NCBI RefSeq assembly: GCF_954871325.1
Contig: NC_088776.1
Coordinates: 40,628,569 to 40,692,568 of the forward strand
Direction of reading: 5' to 3'
Source: Gordionus sp. m RMFG-2023
Taxonomy: Eukaryota > Nematomorpha > Gordioida > Chordodea > Parachordodidae
DNA: 64,000 nt
How positions within the stretch are numbered: the stretch's first letter is position 1; each line of letters begins with the position of its first letter. This document shows positions 13,789 to 24,260 of this stretch, one piece after another. A program made the translations under genes and the position numbers. The notes under the pieces are model-generated. The model had not been told where the DNA came from. It was given only the letters and a program-made list of their open reading frames with translations, and searched no databases.

Positions 13789-14297
13789 GGGTAGGTCTAT
13801 AAGTCGAAAGGCTTGGTAATACGAAAGGCTAAAAAATAATATTGAAAATAAAAATAACAAAGAAAATGTTTAATGAGATATTTGATTGATTTATTGCTTT
13901 TTTTAGAGAAAAAATATTATAATAACATTACATTAATAGATTAAAAATATGGAAATTTTAAGATCTTTTCAATTTTTTTATTAATTCTTTGAAATAATTT
14001 GCGGTTTTTAAAAATTAATTTTATTATATTAATTTTTAAATTAATATTTTTAATTAAATTAATATTTGGTTATGATTTTATATATTAAGTAAGTATAAAT
14101 ATATTGTAATTACTTGATAAAGAAGTAAATGAGAAACATAAATTTTTTAAGGTATTTTTAATTTGAGAAAGCATTTAAGAGGGAAAGGCTAACATCTTAA
14201 ACGTAATTTTGAATATAATTATATCATTAAACTCAGAATTTAACCGCTTAGATGTATTTTTTTACGTTTCCGGTTCACAAAATAAATTTTTTGTCGC
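13789..14297 (+). repeat. Left terminal inverted repeat (about 510 bp)
   Basis: It is the inverse of 19348-19862. Only a few differences were noticed by eye (for example GCGGTT against the partner's TGTGGTT, and small A/T changes). Its inner end, TTCCGGTTCACAAAATAAAT, is also the start of the 145-bp tandem unit, so repeat and inverted terminus share sequence. Confidence 0.88.
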
Positions 14298-14710
14298 GAA
14301 AGGCATTTATAGGGGAAAGGCATTTATAGGGTAAAGGCTAACATCTTAAACGTAATTTTTATAATATTTATATCATTGAACTCAGCATTTGATTCTCTAT
14401 CCAAAACCGCTTAGATGTATTTTTTTATGTTTCCGGTTCACAAAATAAATTTTTTGTCGCGAAAGACATTTATAGGGGAAAGGCTAACATCTTAAACGTA
14501 ATTTTTATAATATTTATATCATTGAACTCAGAATTAAATTCTCTATCCAAAATTGCTTAGATGTATTTTTTTAAGTTTCCGGTTCACAAAATAAATTTTT
14601 TGTCGCGAAAGGCATTTATAGGGGAAAGGCTAACATCTTAAACCTAATTTTTATAATATTTATATCATTGAACTCAGAATTAAATTCTCTATCCAAAACC
14701 GCTTAGATGC
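14268..14710 (+). repeat. 145-bp tandem repeat, left block (about 3 copies)
   Basis: Units start with TTCCGGTTCACAAAATAAAT at 14268, 14431 and 14577. The first unit is lengthened by an internal duplication of GGCATTTATAGGG. The third is interrupted at 14710 after CCGCTTAGATG, where the reverse-transcriptase cassette begins. Confidence 0.88.
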
Positions 14711-14798
14711 CCTTTTATTTATTTGTATAAATACTTATTATATCTGGTTATAAATTAATTATTGTTTTTCTTTATATTCTTGTTATATAAAATTTTAC
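14711..14798 (+). repeat. Short direct terminal repeat of the RT cassette, 5' copy
   Basis: About 85 bases beginning TTTATTTATTTGTATAAATA recur at 17752-17838 with few changes. Short direct repeats close to both ends of an RT cassette resemble the split direct repeats of PAT/Ngaro-type DIRS elements; very short LTRs are the alternative. Confidence 0.75.
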
Positions 14799-14931
14799 GT
14801 CCCTTTTTATGGCTCGAAACTTACGAAACCAAAGCCAGCCCGCACCCCTAATCTAACACCATGAGCTGACTCCTAATAACTCTCTGGACGGCCCAGCGAG
14901 CGACCCTACAATTGCAGCAATCGTAACCGCG

Positions 14932-15495
14932 ATGCAAGCTATCTCCACGCAGATTGCAGAATTGACCAGGGAAAGGAATGAGAGAAGACAAAGATCTCCC
15001 TCACCGCATACGTCAACTCCTCAGCGCACAGGCCGCGCACCAACCCCCACACCTCCTCCTGTTGTCGTTGTCACTCCGATCATTCCGGCAATCCCGCTAA
15101 CTCCCCTCGAAAAATACGACAAAATGCGTAAAGTCTGGGCTGGTCTCCAACAAGACCTAGTGGAGCCTAAGTGCAAGGCCAGCATCCGAGATCGTCACGA
15201 AATAAAACACATCGCCAATGTGTTGGAAATCCTGAACGAATCTTCTGACCCTAGACTTATGGAGGAAATGACAAAACGTATCCGAGTACTAGCGCTAGCT
15301 ATCCACTGGAATTGGCAAACAGCCATCAACAACGATGCGTCCTATCAGGAGAAATTCCTCGGTGGCGAAGACATCAAGGTCTTCCGCGAGTCCCGGCCCT
15401 TTCGGGATAGGGGCTACGGCCCCTCAACGTCGACCACCTACAGAAGGCCCGAGCGAAAGGAAGCGGCCACCACCAGGGGCAAGAAGAGGAAATAA
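14932..15495 (+). pseudogene. Gag-like protein of the DIRS-like cassette
   Basis: It encodes a 187-residue frame: a helical N-terminus (AISTQIAELTRERNERR), a Pro/Thr-rich segment, a central helical region with EKYDKMRKVWAGLQQDLVEP, then an Arg-rich tail with PFRDRGYGPSTSTTYRRPER and a terminal GKKRK. The basic tail after a helical core suits a nucleic-acid-binding Gag. No zinc knuckle is present. It is first in the cassette and about 430 bases upstream of the next frame's polymerase-like sequence. The assignment rests on position and composition, not on a family match. Confidence 0.5.
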
Positions 15496-15593
15496 ACAAC
15501 CTCCCGAAGACCCCTCTGTCTCCTTCCTTCTACCGCTACCTACTACTACCTTTCCTACTTCCTCTTCTACCACCGCAACCCTTCCGGGGGAGG

Positions 15594-17709
15594 TTGCGAG
15601 GGGCAACGGACCACCGCCCCCCCCCATCGCAGGGAATAGATCAGCAACCACCTTGGCTAGCAAAAGTGAATCAATTTCTAAAGTTACTGAGGCATAATCT
15701 ATTCTCTCCGGACCATGACTCGGACTCGGGTACCGACGTATCGGAGAACAATAATCAACCTACCCCGTTAATATGTCCGACTGCTAGCGCTGCCGACAAA
15801 TCAGACGCACCGTCTTTCTTGTCCGAGGACTCAGGGATTCCGGAATGTTGGATACCTAGCCCATCAACCGTCTCCCTTCCCTCAAGCAGCTCCGGGAGTG
15901 ACGACTCAGCCATGTCAATCATCACGGAATTAGACGAGTCAATCTATAGTTCGGATGATCCTGGTATGCCCCAGGTGGGTTCCACGGCAGCACCCGATCT
16001 TACCGGAATCCTTGCCGGTATCAATCGACCGGGTAACCGCGGCATCTTCACTGACGCACAGCTCGAGGCCCTCCCAACGCTGAATATCAGCACCGCTAGA
16101 CTCGCCATTGGACCACTGATGTCCAATTTCACCAAACTGGTCGCAAGGCGTGGATTCCAACCAAGACTGGACCACCTAAAATAAACAATAATAATAACAC
16201 TTTCTTCCGTCATAGTGGCCCAGTCGGAGTACACAGGAAGTACCGAGATATTATCCGACAGCTCTTAAACGCCGAAATCATTGAGCCCTCTGACGATCCA
16301 TCTCAGATTTGCTCTCCACTATATGCCATTCCCAAATCCGACGGCTCCCCCCGGGTAATTAGCGATTTCGCGCAAGTCTCGAAAAACTTCTTACATTATC
16401 CTTTCAAACTGAAGTCTATCCCGCTAATGTCCACTAAACTGGACCAGTCAAAATTCGCATGCAAAATAGATATCCGATCCGCCTTTTTCTCCATTCCCTT
16501 AGCATCAAGTGTGCGTAAATTCTTCGGAGTTCGATTTGATAACTCCAACTATGCCTACAAAGTTCTCCCCATGGGATATTTATTTAGCACATACTGCTTA
16601 CAGTCTATAATCCTAGATGCCTGCGCCAATACTGTAAGAAAGGCCAGCTACAACGTATACCTAGACGACATCCTTATCTATGGTGAAAACGAATTCGATG
16701 TCAAATGGTCTACTAGATCACTGCGCTGCACACTGGAAGGCTGGGGTCTGCAAATAGCTCCCGAGAAATCTGTTCTCGATCCTACCGACTACCTACTTGG
16801 GAATTCCTATTAACCTTACCACCAAAACCATTCAAGCCGATACTAACACTAGGAGAAGAGTGGAAAAATGCCTAGCTATATTCCGACGTCACTCATATCA
16901 ACATCTCGATTTAGGACGAGTATTAGCTGCAAAAGTACTCGGGGTGGTTAATCACTACGCATATACTAAAACCGGTATGTCAAGGTTATTTTCTCCATAC
17001 TATATTACCATGAATAACTCAACATTAACCCCAATAACGGATACTTATCTGGCTTTCCAAAAAGCCAGCACGATCATCGAAGCCATGAAGGAACCATTAT
17101 CGCTCCGATACTATGTAGACACCCCGGTGTACACCGACGCCTCCAACTCACATATAGATATATGTATCTGGGAAACCGAGCAAAAATCAATTTCCTATAA
17201 TGAGGCCTGCCTTCTATTCGATATACCTTCCCATGCGATACAACATATAAACGCAAAGGAGGTTTTAGCAGCAGGAATGGGAGCGATTCTAGCCCTTAGC
17301 AGTGGACAGAGACCTATGATCTTTACCGATTCTACCGCACTTATTACTCCTACAAAAAAGGCGGTTCTCGGTCCCCACATCCATTGAAATTGTCATCACC
17401 CAGATCCTTTTAAAAATCGGTCTAACTAACTTTACAAGTATATCTCAAAACATACAGTGGATCCCTTCAGACGAAAATCCAGCTGACGAACCGTCACGGG
17501 TCTGGATGGCACAAAGAGAACATCCGGACTTATTCGGAGACCGTATCCTTACCGGACAAATAACGCTTCAACAAGAAGAAACCTCAATCTTCGGAGCGGA
17601 ATCCTCTGTTAGCACCCCGTCCTTACTATCTGACTTGTCCAGTATGAATACAACATTATCGTACCACTGGGACCAAATATCAATCAACTCAACCGATCTA
17701 CTCAATTAA
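15594..17709 (+). pseudogene. Polymerase region (RT and RNase H) of the DIRS-like cassette, fossil
   Basis: An N-terminal acidic, Ser-rich segment (LDESIYSSDDPGMPQ) leads to GPLMSNFTKLVARRGFQP. The reverse-transcriptase blocks follow: ISDFAQVSKNFLHYPFKLKS, KIDIRSAFFSIPLASSVRKF and YLDDILIYGE. The RNase H portion has VYTDASNSHIDICIWE, HINAKEVLAAG, IFTDSTALI and ENPADEPSR. The final blocks are of the kind found in DIRS (and hepadnavirus-like) RNase H domains. The polymerase is read in several pieces and is not intact. Confidence 0.65.
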
Positions 17710-17751
17710 ATCAAATATTAGAAAACAATATAACCATCAGAACGAATCATC

Positions 17752-17838
17752 CCCATTTATTTATTTGTATAAATACTTATTATATCTGGTTATAAATCCA
17801 TTATTGTTTTTCTTTATATTTGTGTTATATAAAATTTG
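17752..17838 (+). repeat. Short direct terminal repeat of the RT cassette, 3' copy
   Basis: Partner of 14711-14798; both contain CTTATTATATCTGGTTATAA and GTTTTTCTTTATATT. A stretch of about 95 bases with strong hairpins follows before the tandem repeats resume. Confidence 0.75.
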
Positions 17839-17845
17839 ATTTAAT

Positions 17846-17935
17846 AAAGCCTTAGGGATGCCAAAGCCAAAGGCATCCAGTTACTTCCACTTTCCCGCAA
17901 CTAGGGGAAAGTTATAAGGAAGTAGCGGCGAAGCC
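17846..17935 (+). other. Two strong stem-loops at the 3' end of the RT cassette
   Basis: First stem: GGATGCC pairs with GGCATCC across a loop of about 9 bases (17857-17879). Second stem: ACTTCCACTTTCCC pairs with GGGAAAGT then GGAAGT, with a small bulge (17884-17922). They lie immediately before the junction with the tandem array, so they may be a terminal RNA or DNA structure used in copying. Confidence 0.7.
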
Positions 17936-19347
17936 TTTTTTTTACGATTCCGGTTCACAAAATAAATTTTTTGTTGCGAAAGACATTTATAAGGGAAAGG
18001 CTAACATTTTAAAATTAATTTTTATAATATTTATATCATTGAACTCAGAATTAAATTCTCTATCCAAAACCGCTTAGATGTATTTTTTTACGTTTCCGGT
18101 TCACAAAATAAATTTTTTGTCGTGAAAGACATTTATAGGGGAAAGGCTAACATCTTAAACGTAATTTTTATAATATTTATATCATTGAACTCAGAATTAA
18201 ATTCTCTATCCAAAACCGCTTAGATGTATTTTTTTACGATTCCGGTTCACAAAATATTTGTCGCGAAAGACATTTATAAGAGAAAGGCTAACATTTTAAA
18301 ATTAATTTTTATAATATTTATATCATTGAACTCAGAATTAAATTCTCTATCCAAAACCGCTTAGATGTATTTTTTTACGTTTCCGGTTCACAAAATAAAT
18401 TTTTTGTCGTGAAAGACATTTATAGGGGAAAGGCTAACATCTTAAACGTAATTTTTATAATATTTATATCATTGAACTCAGAATTAAATTCTCTATCCAA
18501 AACCGCTTAGATGTATTTTTTTACGATTCCGGTTCACAAAATATTTGTCGCGAAAGACATTTATAAGAGAAAGGCTAACATTTTAAAATTAATTTTTATA
18601 ATATTTATATCATTGAACTCAGAATTAAATTCTCTATCCAAAACCGCTTAGATGTATTTTTTACGTTTCCGGTTCACAAAATAAATTTTTTGTCGCGAAA
18701 GACATTTATAGGGGAAAGGCTAACATCTTAAACGTAATTCTTATAATATTTATATTTTTGAACTCAGAATTAAATTCTCTATCCAAAACCGCTTAGATGT
18801 ATTTTTTTACGATTCCGGTTCACAAAATAAATTTTTTGTCGCGAAAGACATTTATAAGAGAAAGGCTAACATTTTAAAATTAATTTTTATAATATTTATA
18901 TTATTGAACTCAGAATTAAATTCTCTATCCAAAACCGCTTAGATGTATTTATTTACGTTTCCGGTTCACAAAATAAATTTTTTTGTCGCGAAAGACATTT
19001 ATAGGGGAAAGGCTAACATCTTAAACGTAATTTTTATAATATTTATATAATTGAACTCAGAATTTGATTCTCTATCCAAAACCGCTTAGATGTATTTTTA
19101 CGTTTCCGGTTCACAAAATATATTTTTTGTTGCGAAAGACATTTATAGGGGAAAGGCTAACATTTTAAAAGTAATTTTTATAATATTTATATCATTGAAC
19201 TCAGAATTAAATTCTCTATCCAAAACCGCTTAGATGTATTTTTTTACGTTTCCGGTTCACAAAATAAATTTTTTGTCGCGAAAGACATTTATAGGGGAAA
19301 GGCTAACATTTTAAAAGTAATTTTTATAATATTTATATCATTGAACT
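17936..19347 (+). repeat. 145-bp tandem repeat, right block (about 10 copies)
   Basis: Units start TTCCGGTTCACAAAATA at about 17948, 18094, 18240, 18381, 18527, 18667, 18812, 18958, 19102 and 19249. Up to 18958 two variants alternate: one preceded by ACGATTCC and containing ATAAGAGAAAGG, ATTTTAAAATTAA; the other preceded by ACGTTTCC and containing ATAGGGGAAAGG, ATCTTAAACGTAA. That is a dimeric higher-order repeat of about 290 bp. The array runs into the right inverted repeat at 19348. Confidence 0.9.
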
Positions 19348-19862
19348 CGCGATAAAAAATTTATTTTGTGAACCGGAAACGTAAAAAAATACATCTAAGC
19401 GGTTAAATTCTGAGTTTAATGATATAATTATATTCAAAATTACGTTTAAGATGTTAGCCTTTCCCCTCTTAAATGCTTTCTCAAATTAAAAATACCTTAA
19501 AAAATTTATGTTTCTCTTTTACTTCTTTATCAAGTAATTACAATATATTTATATACTTACTAAATATATAAAATCATAACCAAATATTAATTTAATTAAA
19601 AATATTAATTTAAAAATTAATATAATAAAATTAATTTTTAAAAACCACAAATTATTTCAAAGAATTAATAAAAAAATTGAAAAGATCTTAAAATTTCCAT
19701 ATTTTTAATATATTATAATGTAATGTTATTATAATATTTTTTCTCTAAAAAAAGCAATAAATCAATTAAATATCTCATTAAACATATTCTTTGTTATTTT
19801 TATTTTCAATATTATTTTTTAGCCTTTCGTATTACCAAGCCTTTCGACTTATAGACCTTGCG
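19348..19862 (-). repeat. Right terminal inverted repeat (about 510 bp)
   Basis: Reverse complement of 13789-14297. It ends outward with CGACTTATAGACCTTGCG and abuts the 9-bp flank CAGCAGGGA. Confidence 0.88.
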
Positions 19863-20345
19863 CAGCAGGGATATTAGAGCAATGTGTTGTATTATAATAA
19901 ATATTTATCTATTATGTAAAATAATTGATAAAAAAATAATATTAAAAAAGAAATATATTATATTTTGTAAAAATCGGCGTTTATTGATTATTCTTTTTTT
20001 GGTTTTAAAATCGTGAAAATTATATATAATAAAGAAAAATAAAAGAGTGTTAAAAATATTTCGTATACTCTAAGAAAATCCAAGAATAAAAAAAAGTATA
20101 GAAAATAAGGTTAGAAAACAATTGTGGATCCGACAAAATGGTAAGCTTTTAAAAAAGTAGGATCCTTAAAAATTGTTATATTAATGTAGTTAAATATTAA
20201 AATTAATGTACTTTGTATATTTTTCAGTTAGTTAGACAAAATATTCATCAGAGATAAAAGGGTATATTGTGCGGCCCGACATAATGGATAGCTTTAAAAA
20301 TACATAGGATGCTTTAATAATATAAATTTGTTCAAATTATAAAAT
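19863..20345. repeat. Satellite array, right part
   Basis: It resumes with CAGCAGGGATATTAGAGCAAT, as expected from the unit at 13440-13460. A foreign stretch of about 230 bases interrupts it (about 19886-20117); it then continues GTGGATCCGACAAAATGG at about 20127 and CCCGACATAATGGATAG at about 20275. The array dies out near 20345. Confidence 0.75.
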
Positions 20346-20499
20346 AATATCATACTAAGTAAATTCTAACAATTTATTTTTTATAATGTTTAATGTTTTT
20401 TATGCTTTTTTTGTACTATGATCAAGGTTATAATTATATTTTGATTTTATAAATTTATAAAAAAATACTATTTAAAAATAAATTAAGACTGTTGGTAGG

Positions 20500-20785
20500 A
20501 TCATCTGTTTGTATCCTATCCTATTATACACTGGGGAGACATCCCACAATTAAGTGGACACTCCACCACCCTATAGAGGGCGTCTCCAATGAAGTGAATA
20601 TGCATTCACTGTTTGGCAGTAATTTACCCTAATTTCAGGGTCAGTTTAATTTAAGAGGAATTATGGTACCTCTCGTGAATAAGCAAAAATTCACTAACAG
20701 TAATTAACCCTACTGTGAGGGTCCGTTTAATTTAAGAGAGCTTAAGGTATCTCTTGTGGATAAAGGAGTATCCACTGAGTTGATA
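20500..20785. repeat. Short duplicated block, unit about 80 bp
   Basis: Two copies of a unit: one with CAGTAATTTACCCTAATTTC ... GTTTAATTTAAGAGGAATTA, the other with CAGTAATTAACCCTACTGTG ... GTTTAATTTAAGAGAGCTTA. A richer sequence with CATCCCACAATTAAGTGG precedes them. The layout could be part of an LTR or leader, but no coding region follows. Confidence 0.6.
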
Positions 20786-22642
20786 AAAATATATTTTAAT
20801 AGTAGGGTAAGAATTAGAAATTTATATTTAGTAAGAAAAAAAAGGTGTTATTAAATATATATATAAGAAAGAAATAAGTAATAGTGATATTTGTAATAGA
20901 AGTAGACTAAAATTAAAAAATTGATAATTTGAGAAAAGATTTTTAGATTAAATTGAGAAAAATTAAGAATTGGTATTTGTTAGGTAATAGAAAAAGAAAG
21001 TAGACGATTTGATAAATTGATAGAAGAGAAGGGAAAAAGCTCACAATTTAGTTTAAGGTTAAAAAATAACATGATGAATGTAATGTTATTAAGATTAAGG
21101 TTAATTAATAAGGTAATTAAAAAATAAGACTAAAAAAAGGGGGGCAAAAAGAAGGTATAAATTATTATATTATAAAAATAATAAAAATTAAATTAAAGGA
21201 ATTGATAAGGTTTTGAGAAGTAGTGGTTAATAAATAATAGAGATAGGAAGAAAAGAATGAGATAATAAAATTTAGTGATAAATAAATTCACTAAGGGAGG
21301 GGAAAAAATAAAGAAAGAGTTATTTATAAGGTTTGGAGATTATAAGTAGGTTAGGATAAGAATATTTAAATATTTGAATATACTTGGTTATCTTCTTAAT
21401 TATTGGTTATGAAAGAAAAATATGAGTATAAAAAATTGTGATGTAAGTACTGACAAAAATTGTGAGTATGTTCAAAATAAATATATAAGTTGAGTATCTT
21501 ATAGAGGAAAATTACATTAATATGTAATTGATAATATGAGATGAAAATTGATAAGGTAATCTAAAAAATAAAGAAAGGATTAAGTGAAATAAAAAGTTAG
21601 CCTGAATCTTGAAAAATGAAGAGACATTGAAATTTGAATTATTTTCTTATTCACATCATTTACTTCATTCATATTCAGAAAGTTGAGGGAATATTGTTTA
21701 TATCAATTTAACATCATCCATTTTTCCGCAGAAGATTTTTCTAGCCCAAAAATATTTCCATCTGTTTGTATAAAATAAATAAATAAAATCAATAAATAAA
21801 AAAAATAAAAAATACGTACCGATGACATGAAATCACGATGACGTAGTGAGGACATCGGAAAATTATAATATAGATTATTTTATAACCCTAATTAAATAAA
21901 TATAATCATTTATTAATTGAAAACTAAAAAATTTAATATTGTAATTAGCAGAGTTCAAAATATCTAATTAACTGTATATTTATTTTTAAATTTTATTATC
22001 ATACCTATTCCTAAAAATATTTTCAAGGTCTAAATAAGTATAATAAAAAGTAAGTAAGTAGTCATATAGTTTATAATCCTCTATTATATACAGTTGTTTA
22101 TGAAATATTAGATAAAATGCCACTTTTATAGACGTATTTGACACTTATAATATATTACAGCTAATATTATAATGAATTTTACTAATAAATGCTTTTGATA
22201 ATAAATATAGTAACAATTTGCTTTCAAGTATTTAACGTCATAAATAATTTTAAAAATTAAACATTTTATTATTCATCCTACAATAGATGTAATAAATTTG
22301 ATATCTTTTCTTTTCTTTTTTACGTTAGGAAAGCTATTTTTTTCTTTTCTAAAAACAGTTTTAAGTTAAATTTTTAATACAAGTATATTTTTGATATTTT
22401 TACAAACTACTATTATTTTAAGATATAATAAACCAGCTAGAGGTGGTGCGACAATATATAAAATCTTAATTGTTTCATCATATCATTCTGGTCCTTATTT
22501 TATACTTCCAAAATGTTTCATTTCTAATATGGCATCCTTGCCTTGTAAATAACTCAAGGCTTCAATATATTTGCACAATTATTTCTTCCAAAAAATAAAT
22601 TTATAATAAATTCTGATACTAGTTTACATCGTAAGTGTCGTG
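20786..22642. other. Purine-biased and AT-rich stretch, no gene
   Basis: From about 20800 to 21350 the + strand is strongly purine-rich (A and G, few C). A GC-containing stem-loop lies at 21818-21858 (CCGATG ... CATCGG with inner TCAC/GTGA). From 21860 to 22642 only AT-rich sequence is seen. Confidence 0.5.
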
Positions 22643-22650
22643 TCTATTAC

Positions 22651-23773
22651 TAGAGGTCTGCATTGGGCGGGTAAAAAAAATTTTCGAAAATGGGCAGGCG
22701 GGCGGGTTAAAAAAATTTGAAACTATGGGTGGGCGGGTTAAGAAATTTAAACAATGGGCGGGCGGGTTAAGGAAACTAAAATTTTTTGTTCAAAAACAAA
22801 CTAAAAAAAATAAATGTTTAAATGATCTATAACCATATTTCTTTTTTTATTGTACCAATCGTTTTTTTTTAAGTTAAGAACATTTACCTAACTATATTAT
22901 GTAATAAACACAATAATAAAACTTTTCTTAGAATAAATAAACATTTTTGTCTGTTAAAAATTTCCTTTTATGGGAATGATATAAAACTTTTCTCTTAAAA
23001 TTTCCTATTCAGGGTTTGCAAACTGCATCGTATTATTTTATTTTAGTAATAATTGTTTATCTTTATAATTGATATTTTCATTTTTATTTTTATTTTATTA
23101 TATAATATATAAATTTTATTTTTTATAACATAATTTTTTAATAAAAAAAATATATTATAATTTAATTATTTTAAAATTTTATTATGAATAAAGAAAATAT
23201 ATCTAAAAAAAATAAAAAATAATTTATATAAATTAAAAGAAAATTCAGATAATAATAAACTCAAATCTTGAATGTGGAAACAATTTAAAATCATTTTCGA
23301 TGAAAATGACAAAAAGCTAGATTGGATTCGCTGCAATGATTGCGAATCTATCTATAAATATAATAACAAAAGTGGCACATCCTTCTTCCTTTGTCATCAA
23401 TGTTCATCTGCAAATTATGAAGATTGATAAATAATAAAAAAATTTACGGATATTTTCAAAAAGACAATTCTCAATTAAACAAAACGATCAAATCGGATCT
23501 AATAGCCAATTTTGTAGAATATTGCGCTAGAGATATTAGGTATCTTAATTTTTATTAAATTATTCTTTTATCTTTTTTTTTTATAAATAGGACGGGCGGG
23601 TAAAAAATTTTAGACTAATGGGCGGGCAGGTAAAAAATTTTAGACAAATGGGCCGGGCGGGCGGGTATATATTTTTTAAAACTATGGGCGGGCTAAGTGG
23701 GCGGGTTAAATTTTTTTTTAAAAATTGGATGGGCAGGCTTTTGGTCCAAAAACCCACCCAATGCAGACCTCTA
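22651..23773 (+). mobile_element. Internally deleted hAT element with G-rich ends and BED-finger remnant
   Basis: Inverted ends: TAGAGGTCTGCATTGGGCGG at the left and, reverse-complemented, TAGAGGTCTGCATTGGGTGG at the right. Flanking 8-mers TCTATTAC (22643-22650) and GCTATTAT (23774-23781) agree at six of eight positions, an old target duplication. Both subterminal regions carry repeated GGGCGGG motifs separated by A/T. Only the transposase N-terminus is present. Confidence 0.8.
23272..23427 (+). pseudogene. BED-type zinc finger of a hAT transposase (fragment)
   Basis: A 51-residue frame contains DWIRCNDCESIYKYNNKSG followed by TSFFLCHQCSSANYED. The CxxC pair, a downstream HxC and the basic, aromatic context are those of a BED finger, the DNA-binding N-terminus of many hAT transposases. 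After its stop, a piece reading VEYCARDIRYLNF (about 23515-23555) resembles the next hAT block. The rest of the transposase is missing. Confidence 0.7.
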
Positions 23774-24114
23774 GCTATTATTACAATTAACCAGCATCTA
23801 TTATTTATGTTGCTATGTAATTTAAGATTATTACTACAACGGCTGAGAGCATACAAAAGTAGAAATGATTATTGGTAAAAAGCATTGGAAAAAAAAAATT
23901 TTTATTAATTTTTCTGTGGTGCCCTTGATTATTTCTAGCTTTTTATAAAATGAAAAGTTATTTTTACGATATAATATAATAATAAAATTTCTTAATGGTT
24001 GAATTTCAAAGATAAGATTTATTATTTTTAAAAAAAAAATTTTCTGATTTGATAAGGGATGTGTGGGGCAATTATGTTAGGGTTTTAGGTATTTTGTGGA
24101 TGAAGATTCTCATG

Positions 24115-24260
24115 GTATGGTCATGGTAAAATGCCAACTACCCATTTGACTTATAGAAGACATAAGAAAAAAGACTATGGAAATGTTGCGGGACAAAAAA
24201 CTATCAAGTGGTTCATTGAAAACAACTACTATGACAAAATGTATGGCCGGGAGTTTATGC
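24115..24260 (+). other. Coding-like fragment, unidentified
   Basis: Frame TTHLTYRRHKKKDYGNVAGQ then KTIKWFIENNYYDKMYGREF has amino-acid variety unlike the AT background. It ends just before the dispersed repeat at 24261, which carries an AATAAA signal. It could be the last exon of a gene or a retrocopied 3' end. No family was recognised. Confidence 0.35.

Larger units (their letters stand above)
14711..17935 (+). mobile_element. DIRS-like retroelement cassette (gag-like, RT, RNase H), fossil
   Basis: This GC-richer block differs sharply in composition from its surroundings. Parts: a gag-like protein of about 187 residues (14932-15495) with a basic Pro/Ser/Thr-rich N-terminus and an Arg-rich tail; a second, Ser/Asp-rich region leading into the polymerase (15594-16184); a reverse transcriptase (about 16200-16810) with KIDIRSAFFSIPL, KVLPMGY and NVYLDDILIYGE; and an RNase H (about 16800-17520) with VYTDAS and IPSDENPADEPSR. 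No integrase or tyrosine recombinase was recognised. It is bounded by short direct repeats rather than ordinary LTRs, and no target duplication is seen at its junctions. RT type, missing integrase and repeat layout point to the DIRS order. It is broken in a few places. Confidence 0.65.
13789..19862. mobile_element. Long-terminal-inverted-repeat DNA transposon (Mutator-like?), hosting tandem repeats and an RT cassette
   Basis: The two ends are inverted copies of about 510 bp (13789-14297 and 19348-19862) that match almost base for base. The outer ends read GGGTAGGTCTATAAGTCG and, reverse-complemented, CGCAAGGTCTATAAGTCG. The flanks carry a near-identical 9-bp direct repeat, CAGCAAGGA (13780-13788) and CAGCAGGGA (19863-19871). 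Very long inverted repeats plus a 9-bp duplication fit Mutator-like elements, but no MULE transposase was seen, so it is non-autonomous or a fold-back element. The interior holds 145-bp tandem repeats on both sides of a DIRS-like cassette. The element landed in satellite DNA. Confidence 0.75.

Noticed and set aside
14711-17935. Ordinary LTR retrotransposon reading of the RT cassette
   Set aside because: The terminal repeats are only about 85 bp, the 3' copy is followed by extra structured sequence, and neither integrase nor target duplication is seen. Kept as an alternative only.
13789-19862. Polinton/Maverick reading of the long-inverted-repeat element
   Set aside because: No family-B polymerase, integrase, ATPase or capsid genes were seen, and the length and 9-bp flank repeat do not fit.
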